Shown: positions 43,135-51,793 of the stretch, piece by piece
How positions within the stretch are numbered: the first letter of the stretch is position 1
Layout of the letters: each line of letters opens with the position of its first letter
Source: Aquimixticola soesokkakensis
GTDB lineage: Bacteria; Pseudomonadota; Alphaproteobacteria; Rhodobacterales; Rhodobacteraceae
DNA length: 64,000 nucleotides
NCBI RefSeq assembly: GCF_900172375.1
Contig: NZ_FWFS01000001.1
Coordinates: 248,001 to 312,000 of the forward strand
Reading direction: 5' to 3'
Notes under the pieces: generated by a model
Told to the model about the DNA's origin: nothing
What the model saw: only the letters and a program-made list of their open reading frames with translations
Databases searched by the model: none
Position numbers and translations under genes: made by a program

Positions 43135-43163
43135 TGATACGCCAGATGCACGGGTTTGGATCA
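43135..43163 (-). promoter_or_regulatory. Predicted RpoE (ECF11) autoregulatory promoter
   Basis: On the minus strand TGATCC (43163-43158), the -35 element described for R. sphaeroides RpoE targets, is followed after 17 bases by GTATCA (43140-43135). It lies directly upstream of the rpoE frame, where autoregulation is expected. The -10 is only an approximate match. Confidence 0.55.
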
Positions 43164-43337
43164 CTTGATGGTCACTTTTTCCAAAGCGGCATCAGAGGCG
43201 GTGTCAAAACCTGTCGCCGCAGCGCGAGGCTGCGCGCGCATTCAAAGAATTTAAGATAAAATCAGGAAGATAGCGCTAAGAGTGAACCGAATGGCCCTGA
43301 GCGACGTAGCAAGGGTGTAAACCAACGGAGCCAGCCC

Positions 43338-44720
43338 TTGCCCTATGACCGTCTCTCCGCCGATAGCGCGGCATCCTCCTTGTCTGGTTCCTTGTCTGGT
43401 TCCTTGACTGGCTCCCAGTCTGGCCCCCTGTCTGGTGCGGGTCGCGGGCGACCGCGCATCGCCATCGTCGGTGCGGGGATTTCCGGCCTTGCGAGCGCCT
43501 ATGAACTGAGCGCAACCCATGACGTGACCCTCCTCGAAGCGGCTCCGCGACTTGGCGGTCATGCGCGCACGGTTCTGGCGGGCAAGCGCGGCGATGTGCC
43601 GGTGGACACGGGGTTTATCGTGTTCAACTACCCCAATTACCCCAACCTCACGCGCATGTTCGATGCGCTCGACGTTCCGGTGAAGGAAAGCAACATGTCC
43701 TTTGCGGCCTCCATCGGGGGCGGGGCGCTGGAATACGGCCTGGGCAATCTGCCGGCGATGGTGGCGCAGAAACGCAACCTGCTGCGCCCGTCCTTTTACC
43801 GGCTGGCGCGCGACATCCTGCGCTTTAACAAAGGGGCCGAAGCGGCGGCGCAAGATGCCAGTCTGAGCCTTGGGGAGATGCTTGACGCGATGGGCTTGGG
43901 CGACTGGTTCCGGCGCTACTACCTGCTGCCGGTGTCCGGTGCGATCTGGTCCTCGACGCCCGAACAAATGAACGATTTCCCCGCCGCCTCCTTGGTGCAG
44001 TTCTTCCGCAACCATGCGCTGTTGAGCTATGACAATCACCAATGGCACACGGTTGACGGCGGCTCGATTGAATATGTGACCCGCATTGCGGCAGCGATCG
44101 GGGCGGCGGGCGGTGTGATCCGCACAGGCACGCCCGTCGAGGGGGTACTGCGCGATGCGCAGGGGGTGCGCATCCGGATGAAAGGCGATTGGGAGGCCTT
44201 TGACGAGGTGATTTTTGCCTGCCATTCCGACGACGCCCTGCGGCTGTTGGGCGATGCCAGCGCCGCCGAGGAACACACGCTGGGCCGGCTGACCTATCAG
44301 GACAACCGCGCGGTGCTGCATTGCGATGCACGCCTGATGCCCAAGCGCAAAAAGGTCTGGTCATCGTGGAATTTCCTGTCGCCCGAGGACCAGCCGATGC
44401 CAGCGATTGCGCTGACCTACTGGATGAACATGTTGCAAGGCATCGACGAGAGCGATCCGTTGTTCCTGTCGCTCAACCCTTGCCTGCCGATCCGCGACGA
44501 GACCATCTTTGACGAGGCCTCCTTTCGGCATCCGGTGTTCGACCGCGCCGCGATTGAAGCCCAGCGTGATCTGCCCGACATTCAGGGGGTCAATCGCACG
44601 TGGTTTTGCGGGGCCTATGCGCGCTGGGGGTTTCACGAGGATGGCTATGCCTCGGCGATGACCGTGGTGCAGGCGCTGCGCAGCCGCGCGGCAAACGCGG
44701 TATTGGAGGCCGCCGAGTGA
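43338..44720 (+). CDS. FAD-dependent oxidoreductase (amine oxidase / desaturase-like)
   Basis: The 460-residue flavoprotein has a Rossmann motif VGAGISGLASAYEL (44-57), the following Glu and the GGHARTV loop (about 70-76), and a C-terminal FCGAYARWGFHEDGYASAM FAD motif. It belongs to the NAD/FAD-binding amine oxidase family found with DUF1365 and cyclopropane-fatty-acid synthase genes; in Rhodobacter that neighbourhood belongs to the RpoE regulon and to fatty-acid modification. The TTG at 43338 follows GGAG by 7 bases and is the best start. Residues 15-34 are a tandem (S/G)LSG repeat. Its stop overlaps the next ATG by one base. Confidence 0.85.
   Translation: MPYDRLSADSAASSLSGSLSGSLTGSQSGPLSGAGRGRPRIAIVGAGISGLASAYELSATHDVTLLEAAPRLGGHARTVLAGKRGDVPVDTGFIVFNYPNYPNLTRMFDALDVPVKESNMSFAASIGGGALEYGLGNLPAMVAQKRNLLRPSFYRLARDILRFNKGAEAAAQDASLSLGEMLDAMGLGDWFRRYYLLPVSGAIWSSTPEQMNDFPAASLVQFFRNHALLSYDNHQWHTVDGGSIEYVTRIAAAIGAAGGVIRTGTPVEGVLRDAQGVRIRMKGDWEAFDEVIFACHSDDALRLLGDASAAEEHTLGRLTYQDNRAVLHCDARLMPKRKKVWSSWNFLSPEDQPMPAIALTYWMNMLQGIDESDPLFLSLNPCLPIRDETIFDEASFRHPVFDRAAIEAQRDLPDIQGVNRTWFCGAYARWGFHEDGYASAMTVVQALRSRAANAVLEAAE
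43377..43436 (+). repeat. Five tandem 12-bp repeats at the N-terminus of the FAD oxidoreductase
   Basis: Units TCCTTGTCTGGT twice, then TCCTTGACTGGC, TCCCAGTCTGGC and CCCCTGTCTGGT run in frame, coding SLSG SLSG SLTG SQSG PLSG. The unit is a multiple of three, so changes in copy number would lengthen or shorten the protein without a frameshift. Confidence 0.85.
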
Positions 44721-45499
44721 TGCAAAACTTTGTGCCCGCGCATACGTTTCACAAGCGCCACGGCGCCCCGCGACGCGGGCCTGCGAATGCCTTTCGCTAT
44801 TCCGTGGATTACGTGCTGGTGGACCTTGCCAAAAGCCATGAATGGCCAAGCCTCCTGCGCCACAACAGCATGGGCCTGTTCCAGATTCGCGACCGTGATC
44901 ACGGCGGTGTGCGCGGCAACGGGGATGGCTTGGACTGGGTGCACATGGTCCTTGCGGCGCGGGGCTTTGATTTTGACGACGCGCAGATCCTGCTGCTGAC
45001 CCAACCGCGCATGGCCGGGTATCTGTTCAATCCGGTGTCCTTTTGGCTGGTGATGCAGGAGGGGCTGCGGGTTGTGATCGCCGAGGTGAATAACACCATG
45101 GGCGAGCGGCACAGCTACATTTGCCATCATACCGATCTGCGCGCCATCGAGGCGGGCGATACGTTGGTTGCGCAAAAAGTGTTCCACGTCTCACCGTTTC
45201 AGGATGTCGCGGGCCACTATGAATTCCGGTTCGATCTGGCCGAGGGGCATGTCGGCGTGCGCATTGATTTTCGCCATGACGTGGACGGTGTGGTTGGTGG
45301 TCTGGTGGCGACGCTGGCGGGTCCGCGCGAGGCACTGAGCAACCGCGCCCTGTTGCACTCGATGCTGCGCCGCCCCCTTGGCTCCTTGCGCGCGACTGTG
45401 CTGATCCATTGGCAGGCAATTATTCTGGCGCTCAAGGGCGCGCGTTTCTTTCGGCGTCCCGAGCCGCCCGAGGATGAGGTCACAGGAGGCCCTGCATGA
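44720..45499 (+). CDS. DUF1365 family protein
   Basis: The 259-residue protein begins FVPAHTFHKRHGAPRR and contains LLTQPRMAGYLFNPVSFWL, EVNNTMGERHSY and VSPFQDVAGHYEFRF, the typical DUF1365 signature blocks. The biochemical role is unknown, but it is consistently next to this FAD oxidoreductase and usually next to a cyclopropane-fatty-acid synthase, so a role in lipid acyl modification is inferred. Start overlaps the previous stop by one base; stop overlaps the next start by ATGA. All three genes form one coupled operon. Confidence 0.88.
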   Translation: MQNFVPAHTFHKRHGAPRRGPANAFRYSVDYVLVDLAKSHEWPSLLRHNSMGLFQIRDRDHGGVRGNGDGLDWVHMVLAARGFDFDDAQILLLTQPRMAGYLFNPVSFWLVMQEGLRVVIAEVNNTMGERHSYICHHTDLRAIEAGDTLVAQKVFHVSPFQDVAGHYEFRFDLAEGHVGVRIDFRHDVDGVVGGLVATLAGPREALSNRALLHSMLRRPLGSLRATVLIHWQAIILALKGARFFRRPEPPEDEVTGGPA

Positions 45500-46251
45500 G
45501 TGCGCATAAAAACCAAGGCCCCACAAAGCTGGCGGGCAAGACCTACTGGATCGTCGGGGCCAGCGAAGGGCTGGGGCGGGCGGTTGCCGAACGTCTTGAC
45601 CAGGAGGGCGCGCAGCTTGTGCTGTCGGCGCGCTCGACCGAGCGCCTTGTCAGCCTTGCCCGGGATATGGCGCAGGCGCGGGTGGTGCCTGTCGATGTGA
45701 CCGATCTGGCCAGTGTCGAGGCCGCGGTTCTGGAGGCAGGCACGGTCGACGGGCTGATTTACATGGCCGGCACCTACGAGCCGATGGCGGCGCAAAACTG
45801 GGACGCGGCGCAGGTCGAACAAATGGCCGACACCAACTACATGGGTGCTTTGCGCGTCATCGGACGGGTGTTGCCGGCCATGGTCAAGCGCGACGCGGGG
45901 CATATCGTGATCACCGGATCGCTGACGGGCTATCGTGGCTTGCCGGGGGAAATCGGATACGGAGCGTCGAAATCGGCCCTGCGCCACCTTGCCGAAGATA
46001 TGCGCTGCGATCTGTGGCAAACCGGGGTGAAAGTGCAGCTTGTGATGCCCGGTTTCATTCGCACGCGTCTGACCGACAAGAACGACTTTGCCATGCCCGG
46101 TCTGATGGACCCCGAAGAGGCGGCGGAAATCATCGTGACGGCGATGAAGGGCCGCGCGTTCAAGCGGGATTTCCCGCGCTGGTTTTCGTGGGTCTTTCGC
46201 GCAGGGCGTCTTTTGCCGCAGGGGCTGTATCAGCGTTTGTTTGCTGGCTAG
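45496..46251 (+). CDS. Short-chain dehydrogenase of the FAD/DUF1365 operon
   Basis: The 251-residue SDR has IVGASEGLGRA (19-29), GLIYMAGTY in place of the usual NNAG, a catalytic Ser in ITGSLTGYRG and GYGASKSAL (Tyr-x-x-x-Lys), and VMPGFIRTRLTDK. The C-terminus is hydrophobic and aromatic (FPRWFSWVFRAGRLLPQ), which suggests membrane association or a lipid substrate. Coupled by ATGA overlap to DUF1365. The cfa gene that often lies between them in related bacteria is absent here. Confidence 0.87.
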   Translation: MSAHKNQGPTKLAGKTYWIVGASEGLGRAVAERLDQEGAQLVLSARSTERLVSLARDMAQARVVPVDVTDLASVEAAVLEAGTVDGLIYMAGTYEPMAAQNWDAAQVEQMADTNYMGALRVIGRVLPAMVKRDAGHIVITGSLTGYRGLPGEIGYGASKSALRHLAEDMRCDLWQTGVKVQLVMPGFIRTRLTDKNDFAMPGLMDPEEAAEIIVTAMKGRAFKRDFPRWFSWVFRAGRLLPQGLYQRLFAG

Positions 46252-46326
46252 GCAATCGGCGCAATCGGTGCTTTGCACGCGCTGGGAACACGCTATTGTG
46301 TGCGCAACGAAAAGAGGGGCGTAGGC

Positions 46327-48444
46327 GTGAGAGCAAGACATTATCTGGCAGGCGGGGTTTCGTTTCTGGCCGCATTAAGCGCGGTCGGCGTGGACCGTTT
46401 GGGCGCGGACCCTTTGACCTCTACGGCGGTCAACACCTATGGCACGCAGGGCATCATCGACATGCCCTCCGCCGAGGTGGCCCCCGATGCGCAGCTTTCG
46501 GTTACCTATGCCAAAACCAAAAACGCCGCGCGCACCACGATTACCTTTCAGGCGACAGAGCGGCTGTCTTTGTCCTTTCGCTATGCGGGCATCGAGGATT
46601 ACGCCGACGATTACGACACCTACACCGACCGCAGTTTCGACCTGCGCTACCAGATTGCGGGCGAAGGCACATATCGCCCCGCCATTGCGATCGGCCTGCA
46701 GGACTTCATGGGCACCGGCGTGTATTCGGGCGAATATCTCGCCGCGACCAAAACCCTGGGCGACAAGCTGACTGTCACCGGCGGTTTGGGCTGGGGGCGT
46801 CTGGCAAGCCACGGCGCGGTCTTCTCGATGGGCACGCGCGAAACCGATTTCGTTGAAACCGGCGGTGTGCCCAACGTCAAACAATGGTTCACCGGCGATG
46901 TCGCGCCCTTCGCGGGGCTGCGCTATCAGTACAACGACAAACTGGCTCTGGTGGCGGAATATTCCTCCGACGCCTATGTGGTCGAGACCCAGCGCGGGCT
47001 GGTGGATGTCAACACGCCGCTGAACTTTGGGGCCGAGTATAAGGTCGGGCGCAACTGGACGCTGGCGGGCTATGCGCTTTACGGGGCCGAAGTCGGTGCG
47101 CGCCTGAGCTATTCGGTCAACCCCAAGCACCCGCGCATTCCCGGCGGTACGCAAGCGGCGCCAATGCCGGTGGCCCAGCGCCCCGCGCCCGCTGCCGATC
47201 CCCTGGGCTGGTCGGGGCGGTGGATCGAGGACGGAACCGACGCCCCCGGAATCCGCAAGGCGCTCAAGACTGCGCTGGCCAAGGAAAGCATCATTCTGGA
47301 ATCCGCCTCCCTGAGTGCAACGCGCGCCGAAGTGCGCATCCGCAATCAGGGTTTCGGGGCCCCCGCCGAGGCGCTGGGCCGCACAGCGCGCATCATGAGC
47401 CGCGCCTATCCGCCGTCGGTCGAGACCTTTGTGATCACCGAAGTGTCAAACGGTGCGCCGCTGCAATCGACGATCATCAACCGCAGCGCGTTGGAGCGGC
47501 TTGAAAACCGTCCCGCGGGTGAAATGCTTGCCGCGACACAATTTGCCGACCCCAAGTTGGCCGAACAACTGCCTGTCGCCAATGTCGAGGGTCTTTATCC
47601 CGACCTGCAATGGTCGCTGTCGCCCTATATTACTGCCTCGGTCTTTGATCCGGACAGTCCGGTGCGCGCGGATGCGGGGATTGCGGGGCGGGTCAACTAC
47701 CGTCTCGGACAGGGGCTGTACCTGGGGGGGAGCGTCACGGGGCGGATCACCGGCAACCTCAGCGAGGCCAAGCCTGACCCCAATGACAACCCCGACATCC
47801 CGAACGTGCGTTCGGATTCGTCGTTTTACAATCAGGACCGCTTCCACCTCGAAGACCTGACGCTGGCCTGGTACACGCATCCGGCGAAAAACGTTTTTAG
47901 CCGCGTGACCATCGGTCAGCTGGAGCGCATGTATGGCGGTGTCTCGACAGAAGTGTTGTGGAAACGCCCTGAAAGCCGTCTCGCGTTCGGGGTCGAGGTG
48001 AACTACGCCAAGCAGCGCGATTATTCCGACCCCTTTGCCTTTCGCGATTATGACATCGTGACCGGCCATGCCTCGGCCTACTACGACCTTGGCAACGGCT
48101 ATCACGGCGAAATCGACGCGGGCCGCTATCTGGCGGGGGATTGGGGCACGACGATTTCGCTCGACCGCGAATTCAACAACGGCTGGCGGATTGGCGGCTA
48201 TGCGACCTTTACCGATATCTCCTTTGACGATTTCGGCGAGGGCTCGTTTGACAAAGGGTTCCGCATTACGATCCCGACGCAGTTTGTCGCCAATGCTCCG
48301 TCCCCCGACCGCACCAACCTGCTGATCAAGTCGCTCACGCGTGACGGTGGCGCGCGCCTCTCTGTGCAAGGGCGGCTGTATGAAACCGTGCGTCAGGCCC
48401 AGCAGCCTGAAATTGAAGACCGGTGGGGGAGATTCTGGCGATGA
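46327..48444 (+). CDS. yjbH: YjbH family exopolysaccharide outer-membrane lipoprotein-like protein
   Basis: The 705-residue exported protein has a signal peptide (VRARHYLAGGVSFLAALSAVG...), then TSTAVNTYGTQGIIDMPSAEVAPD and a string of amphipathic beta strands with aromatic girdles, as expected of the large YjbH outer-membrane barrel. Family proteins work with YjbE, F and G in an exopolysaccharide system related to GfcD. The GTG at 46327 is chosen because it starts the signal peptide; the longer frame starts at 46273. yjbF follows with an ATGA overlap. Confidence 0.87.
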   Translation: MRARHYLAGGVSFLAALSAVGVDRLGADPLTSTAVNTYGTQGIIDMPSAEVAPDAQLSVTYAKTKNAARTTITFQATERLSLSFRYAGIEDYADDYDTYTDRSFDLRYQIAGEGTYRPAIAIGLQDFMGTGVYSGEYLAATKTLGDKLTVTGGLGWGRLASHGAVFSMGTRETDFVETGGVPNVKQWFTGDVAPFAGLRYQYNDKLALVAEYSSDAYVVETQRGLVDVNTPLNFGAEYKVGRNWTLAGYALYGAEVGARLSYSVNPKHPRIPGGTQAAPMPVAQRPAPAADPLGWSGRWIEDGTDAPGIRKALKTALAKESIILESASLSATRAEVRIRNQGFGAPAEALGRTARIMSRAYPPSVETFVITEVSNGAPLQSTIINRSALERLENRPAGEMLAATQFADPKLAEQLPVANVEGLYPDLQWSLSPYITASVFDPDSPVRADAGIAGRVNYRLGQGLYLGGSVTGRITGNLSEAKPDPNDNPDIPNVRSDSSFYNQDRFHLEDLTLAWYTHPAKNVFSRVTIGQLERMYGGVSTEVLWKRPESRLAFGVEVNYAKQRDYSDPFAFRDYDIVTGHASAYYDLGNGYHGEIDAGRYLAGDWGTTISLDREFNNGWRIGGYATFTDISFDDFGEGSFDKGFRITIPTQFVANAPSPDRTNLLIKSLTRDGGARLSVQGRLYETVRQAQQPEIEDRWGRFWR

Positions 48445-49157
48445 GCATGCTCGGAAAAATACGCGCAGGTGCTGCCCTTGTGATCTGTGGCGGGCTTTTG
48501 GCCGCCTGCGGCAATGATCGGGGCGTGTCGCAAAACCGCGAGGCCTTGTTGGAGATCACGGGTCTGGTGAAAACCGCCGTACAAAACAAATTGTCGGGTG
48601 CGCCCGAGGCGCCTGCTCCTGACGCGGTTGATCCCGCGCAGGCGGTCGCTGCGGCGATGCAGGCGGTGCCCGATGTGCCGCTGATCCTGGCGATGATGGA
48701 AAGCTCCGGCGCGACGAGCGTGATGGGCGTGTACAATGTGAACGGGCGCGATGTCACTTGGGTGACCCAGGCAAAACAGACGCTGACCCTGCGCGACGGT
48801 GTGCTTGTGGCGACGCGTGGATTGGGGGGCGATCTGATGTCCCTCGAGGAGGGATCGCTGGTGTCGCTGCTGAAGGCGCGACGTGGCGGGACCGTGCAAA
48901 AGACCTATCGTTTCCTCGATGGCGAGGACAATACGGCCCGTTTGCCGCTGACCTGTCAGGTCGAGGTTCAGGGCCGTGAACATGTGGTCAGTGGCGAAGT
49001 GTCGGCACAGACAACCGTGATGCGCGAAACCTGTGAGACGGGCGGCGCACCGATCACCAACGTCTATTGGGTCGATGGTGCGGGGCGTGTCGTGCAGTCG
49101 TTCCAATGGGCCAGCAGCTATGTGGGAAATGTGATTATCCGACAGCTGCGGTTCTGA
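48441..49157 (+). CDS. yjbF: YjbF family lipoprotein
   Basis: The 238-residue protein has a lipoprotein signal ending in LLAAC (Cys23), then a beta-rich domain with SVMGVYNVNGRDVTWVT, LRDGVLVATRGLGGDLMS and a C-terminal WASSYVGNVIIRQL, the YjbF/GfcB signature. It is thought to assist secretion of exopolysaccharide in the periplasm. Coupled to yjbH by ATGA overlap; a strong terminator follows. Confidence 0.87.
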   Translation: MSMLGKIRAGAALVICGGLLAACGNDRGVSQNREALLEITGLVKTAVQNKLSGAPEAPAPDAVDPAQAVAAAMQAVPDVPLILAMMESSGATSVMGVYNVNGRDVTWVTQAKQTLTLRDGVLVATRGLGGDLMSLEEGSLVSLLKARRGGTVQKTYRFLDGEDNTARLPLTCQVEVQGREHVVSGEVSAQTTVMRETCETGGAPITNVYWVDGAGRVVQSFQWASSYVGNVIIRQLRF

Positions 49158-49184
49158 GCGCTCGCCGCGACACGGTAAAAAACG

Positions 49185-49207
49185 GGGCAGCTTTGGCTGC
49201 CCTTTTT
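49185..49207 (+). terminator. Rho-independent terminator after yjbF
   Basis: Perfect 7-bp stem GGGCAGC (49185-49191) / GCTGCCC (49196-49202) with loop TTTG, preceded by an A-rich tract and followed by TTTTT. Confidence 0.88.
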
Positions 49208-49270
49208 GCTGCCCTTCTTTGCGGTGTTTGATCGGATCAGGATCTGACCGTCTGGGCAGAGAGGCACCTG

Positions 49271-49307
49271 CCCAAAGAAAAACGGCGCCCGAAACCGGAC
49301 GCCGTTT
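49271..49307 (-). terminator. Terminator of the YjbE-like gene
   Basis: AAACGGCG (49280-49287) pairs with CGCCGTTT (49300-49307). On the minus strand the stem is followed by TTTCTTTG. It lies just after the stop of the 80-residue gene. Confidence 0.65.
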
Positions 49308-49329
49308 AAAACAACAATAAAGCCGAGGA

Positions 49330-49572
49330 TTAGTCGTCTTTGTTGTTCGAGTACACTGCGTAAGCAATACCAACAGCGCCGAGGCCGAGGAGAGCAGCAG
49401 TTGCACCGGAAGTCGCGCCCAGCGAACCGAAGAGGGGAGCCGAGGAGGACGAGGGCCCGGGGTCTACAACAACGGGAGCAACCATAACGGGCTCGGAGTA
49501 GCCGCCAGCGAAAGCGGTGGAAGCGGACGCAGCAACGGCAGCAGCGGCGACAAGCGTGGTAAGAGTTTTCAT
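49330..49572 (-). CDS. Small secreted YjbE-like protein
   Basis: The 80-residue protein has a signal peptide (MKTLTTLVAAAAVAASASTAFAGG), a proline/valine-rich linker (VVVDPGPSSSSAP) and a hydrophobic alanine/glycine/leucine segment near the C-terminus. Small proteins of this form are found next to yjbF/yjbH in Rhodobacterales and resemble YjbE in size and placement. Its function is not known. It converges on yjbF, with both transcripts ended by their own hairpins. The start has GGAG 8 bases upstream. Confidence 0.7.
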   Translation of the reverse strand: MKTLTTLVAAAAVAASASTAFAGGYSEPVMVAPVVVDPGPSSSSAPLFGSLGATSGATAALLGLGAVGIAYAVYSNNKDD

Positions 49573-49964
49573 TTTAAGTCTCCATGATCAGAATCGAACC
49601 ACCATGTGGCTGTTCACGAAGATTCAATCACAAGTGCATGAGAAATAGAAGTGTTTCTTACCCAAATCCGATCGACCTGTGGCAAAAACGGCATGTTTTC
49701 GCCGCAACCGCGAATTTCCAGTTATTTTCGAGGGGTCGCTTTTGGCCCTGTGGCGGGGCCGACACGCCTGTAGGGTAAATATTTGATAAACATGCCGTTG
49801 TGTGAAGCCTCTCTTGTGCAAAGGAAACCTGTCTCGGCAGACAAGGATTCGGGCGCGGCGGCCTCTTGCTTTGCCTCTTTTGCGGGGGTGCGATAGGACG
49901 ACAGGGCGTTCTGGGGAGGCACTGAAGCACCTTTTTGCGCAAGGACCAAAGCGGGAGTTTTCGG
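49573..49964. other. Intergenic region between the YjbE-like and GT29 genes
   Basis: This 392-base divergent region should hold promoters for both flanking genes. I see no tRNA, riboswitch or strong hairpin. A 75-codon frame on the minus strand (49722-49949) is open but lacks a ribosome-binding site and resembles no family. Nothing further can be supported. Confidence 0.5.
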
Positions 49965-50621
49965 ATGCCATCCGACGGGACAGTTTTACAGCGGCTCCGC
50001 ACGCAACTGCGGTTTCGCTGGGCAGCGCTGCGCAATGAGGATGACGTGCTCGGGCGCGGAGGCGTCCCGTTGGACGTGCTGGCCCAGCAGCTTGCGGGCA
50101 AGCGCGTGGCCCTGGTGGGAAATGCGCGCGCGCTGGAACACAGGGATTTTGGCGCGCAGATCAACGCGGCCGATGTGGTGATCCGCATCAACCGTGCGCC
50201 GCGCCCGTCCGTGCGCTCGCATGGGGCGCGCACCGACTGGCTGGCGCTGGCGACCAGCCTGAGCGGCGCGGCCTTTGACGATATCGGGGCGGCGCATCTG
50301 ATCTGGATGTCGCACAAACGCAAACGTCTGCGGTTGTGGATGGCGCGTCCGGCGCGGTTCACGCTGTTTCCCGCCGATCGCTATCAGGCCCTCAAATCCA
50401 CGATGGGCGCGCAGCCGACCACCGGCGCCATGCTGGTGGCGTGGCTGAGCGACACCGATCTGGCGCAGCTGGATCTTTGGGGGTTCGACTTTTTCGCCTC
50501 TTTGTCGCTGTCGGGCGGGCGCGATGCGGGGCGTGTGCCCCATGATTTTTCCGCCGAGGCAAAGTTCGTCACGGGCGTCTGCGCGCGTGACCCGCGGGTG
50601 ATCCATCACCCGATGGAATAG
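49965..50621 (+). CDS. Glycosyltransferase family 29 (sialyltransferase-like) protein
   Basis: The 218-residue protein has KRVALVGNARALEHRDFGAQIN and VVIRIN.AP (about 46-80), which match the sialylmotif L region of GT29 enzymes, and PTTGAMLVAWL (about 145-155), like sialylmotif S. GT29 proteins in bacteria transfer CMP-activated sugars such as sialic acid or Kdo. No CMP-sugar genes are in the window. The ATG at 49965 follows GGGAG. It has no signal peptide, so it would act in the cytoplasm. Confidence 0.8.
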   Translation: MPSDGTVLQRLRTQLRFRWAALRNEDDVLGRGGVPLDVLAQQLAGKRVALVGNARALEHRDFGAQINAADVVIRINRAPRPSVRSHGARTDWLALATSLSGAAFDDIGAAHLIWMSHKRKRLRLWMARPARFTLFPADRYQALKSTMGAQPTTGAMLVAWLSDTDLAQLDLWGFDFFASLSLSGGRDAGRVPHDFSAEAKFVTGVCARDPRVIHHPME

Positions 50622-50704
50622 GGCAGACCACGCATTTGCACTTTATTTGCCCGCGCTTCTCTTATATGTGCCGCGCTTGTCATTGGACATGAGGAGACAC
50701 CCAG

Positions 50705-51727
50705 ATGGGCTATAAAGTCGTCGTTGCGGGTGCCACGGGTAACGTGGGCCGCGAAATGCTGAACATCCTCGCCGAGCGCGAGTTCCCTGCGGATGAGGTC
50801 GTCGCGCTGGCGTCGCGCCGCTCGCTGGGCACTGAAGTGAGCTATGGCGACAAGACCCTCAAGACCAAGGATCTCGATACTTTCGATTTCACCGGCTACG
50901 ACATGGCCCTGTTTGCGGTCGGTTCGGAAGCCACGGCAAAATACGCGCCGATCGCTGCGAAGGCGGGCTGCGTGGTCATTGATAACTCGTCGCTCTACCG
51001 CTACGACCCGGAAATTCCGTTGATCGTGCCGGAAGTGAACCCCGATGCCATCGAGATGTATTCCAACAAGAATATCATCGCGAACCCCAACTGCTCGACC
51101 GCGCAGATGGTTGTGGCGCTCAAGCCGCTGCATGACCGCGCCAAGATCAAACGCGTGGTGGTCTCGACCTACCAGTCGGTGTCGGGATCGGGCAAAGAGG
51201 GCATCGACGAGCTTTGGGATCAGACCAAGGGCATGTATGTCCCCGGTCAGGAAAAAGCGCCCGCCAAATTCACCAAACAGATCGCCTTCAACGTGATCCC
51301 GCATATCGACGTCTTTATGGACAGCGGCGACACGAAAGAAGAATGGAAGATGATCGTCGAGACGAAAAAGATCATCGATCCCTCGATCAAAGTCACCGCG
51401 ACCTGCGTACGTGTGCCGGTCTTTGTGGGCCACTCGGAATCGATCAACATCGAAACCGAAGACTTCCTCGACGAGGATGAAGCCCGCGACATCCTGCGCG
51501 AAGCCCCCGGCATTCTGGTGGTCGATAAGCGCGAAAATGGCGGCTATGTCACCCCCGTGGAATGCGTGGGCGATTTCGCGACCTTCATTTCGCGTATCCG
51601 TCAGGATGTGACCGTCGAAAACGGTCTGAACCTGTGGTGCGTGTCCGACAACCTGCGCAAAGGCGCGGCTTTGAACGCCGTGCAGATCGCAGAGCTTCTG
51701 GGCCGCCGCATCCTGAAAAAGGGGTGA
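50705..51727 (+). CDS. asd: Aspartate-semialdehyde dehydrogenase
   Basis: Asd reduces aspartyl phosphate to aspartate semialdehyde, the branch point to lysine/DAP, threonine and methionine. The 340-residue protein has the NADP motif GATGNVG (9-15), nucleophile Cys130 in NPNCSTAQM, and TYQSVSGSGKEG and the late VPVFVGHSE. The RBS is GAGGAG. It is followed by its own terminator. Confidence 0.96.
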   Translation: MGYKVVVAGATGNVGREMLNILAEREFPADEVVALASRRSLGTEVSYGDKTLKTKDLDTFDFTGYDMALFAVGSEATAKYAPIAAKAGCVVIDNSSLYRYDPEIPLIVPEVNPDAIEMYSNKNIIANPNCSTAQMVVALKPLHDRAKIKRVVVSTYQSVSGSGKEGIDELWDQTKGMYVPGQEKAPAKFTKQIAFNVIPHIDVFMDSGDTKEEWKMIVETKKIIDPSIKVTATCVRVPVFVGHSESINIETEDFLDEDEARDILREAPGILVVDKRENGGYVTPVECVGDFATFISRIRQDVTVENGLNLWCVSDNLRKGAALNAVQIAELLGRRILKKG

Positions 51728-51764
51728 ATGCGGTCCCGATGACCGCGACCGTGACTGAATTGTG

Positions 51765-51793
51765 AAAAGGGCGTCCATATGGGCGCCTTTTTT
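51765..51793 (+). terminator. Rho-independent terminator after asd
   Basis: AAAAGGGCG...GGCGCCTTTTTT forms a stem with one bulge around a short loop and ends in a six-T run, about 38 bases after the stop codon. Confidence 0.7.

Noticed and set aside
49722-49949. 75-codon minus-strand frame between the YjbE-like and GT29 genes
   Set aside because: No ribosome-binding site, no family resemblance, and it sits in the expected promoter region.
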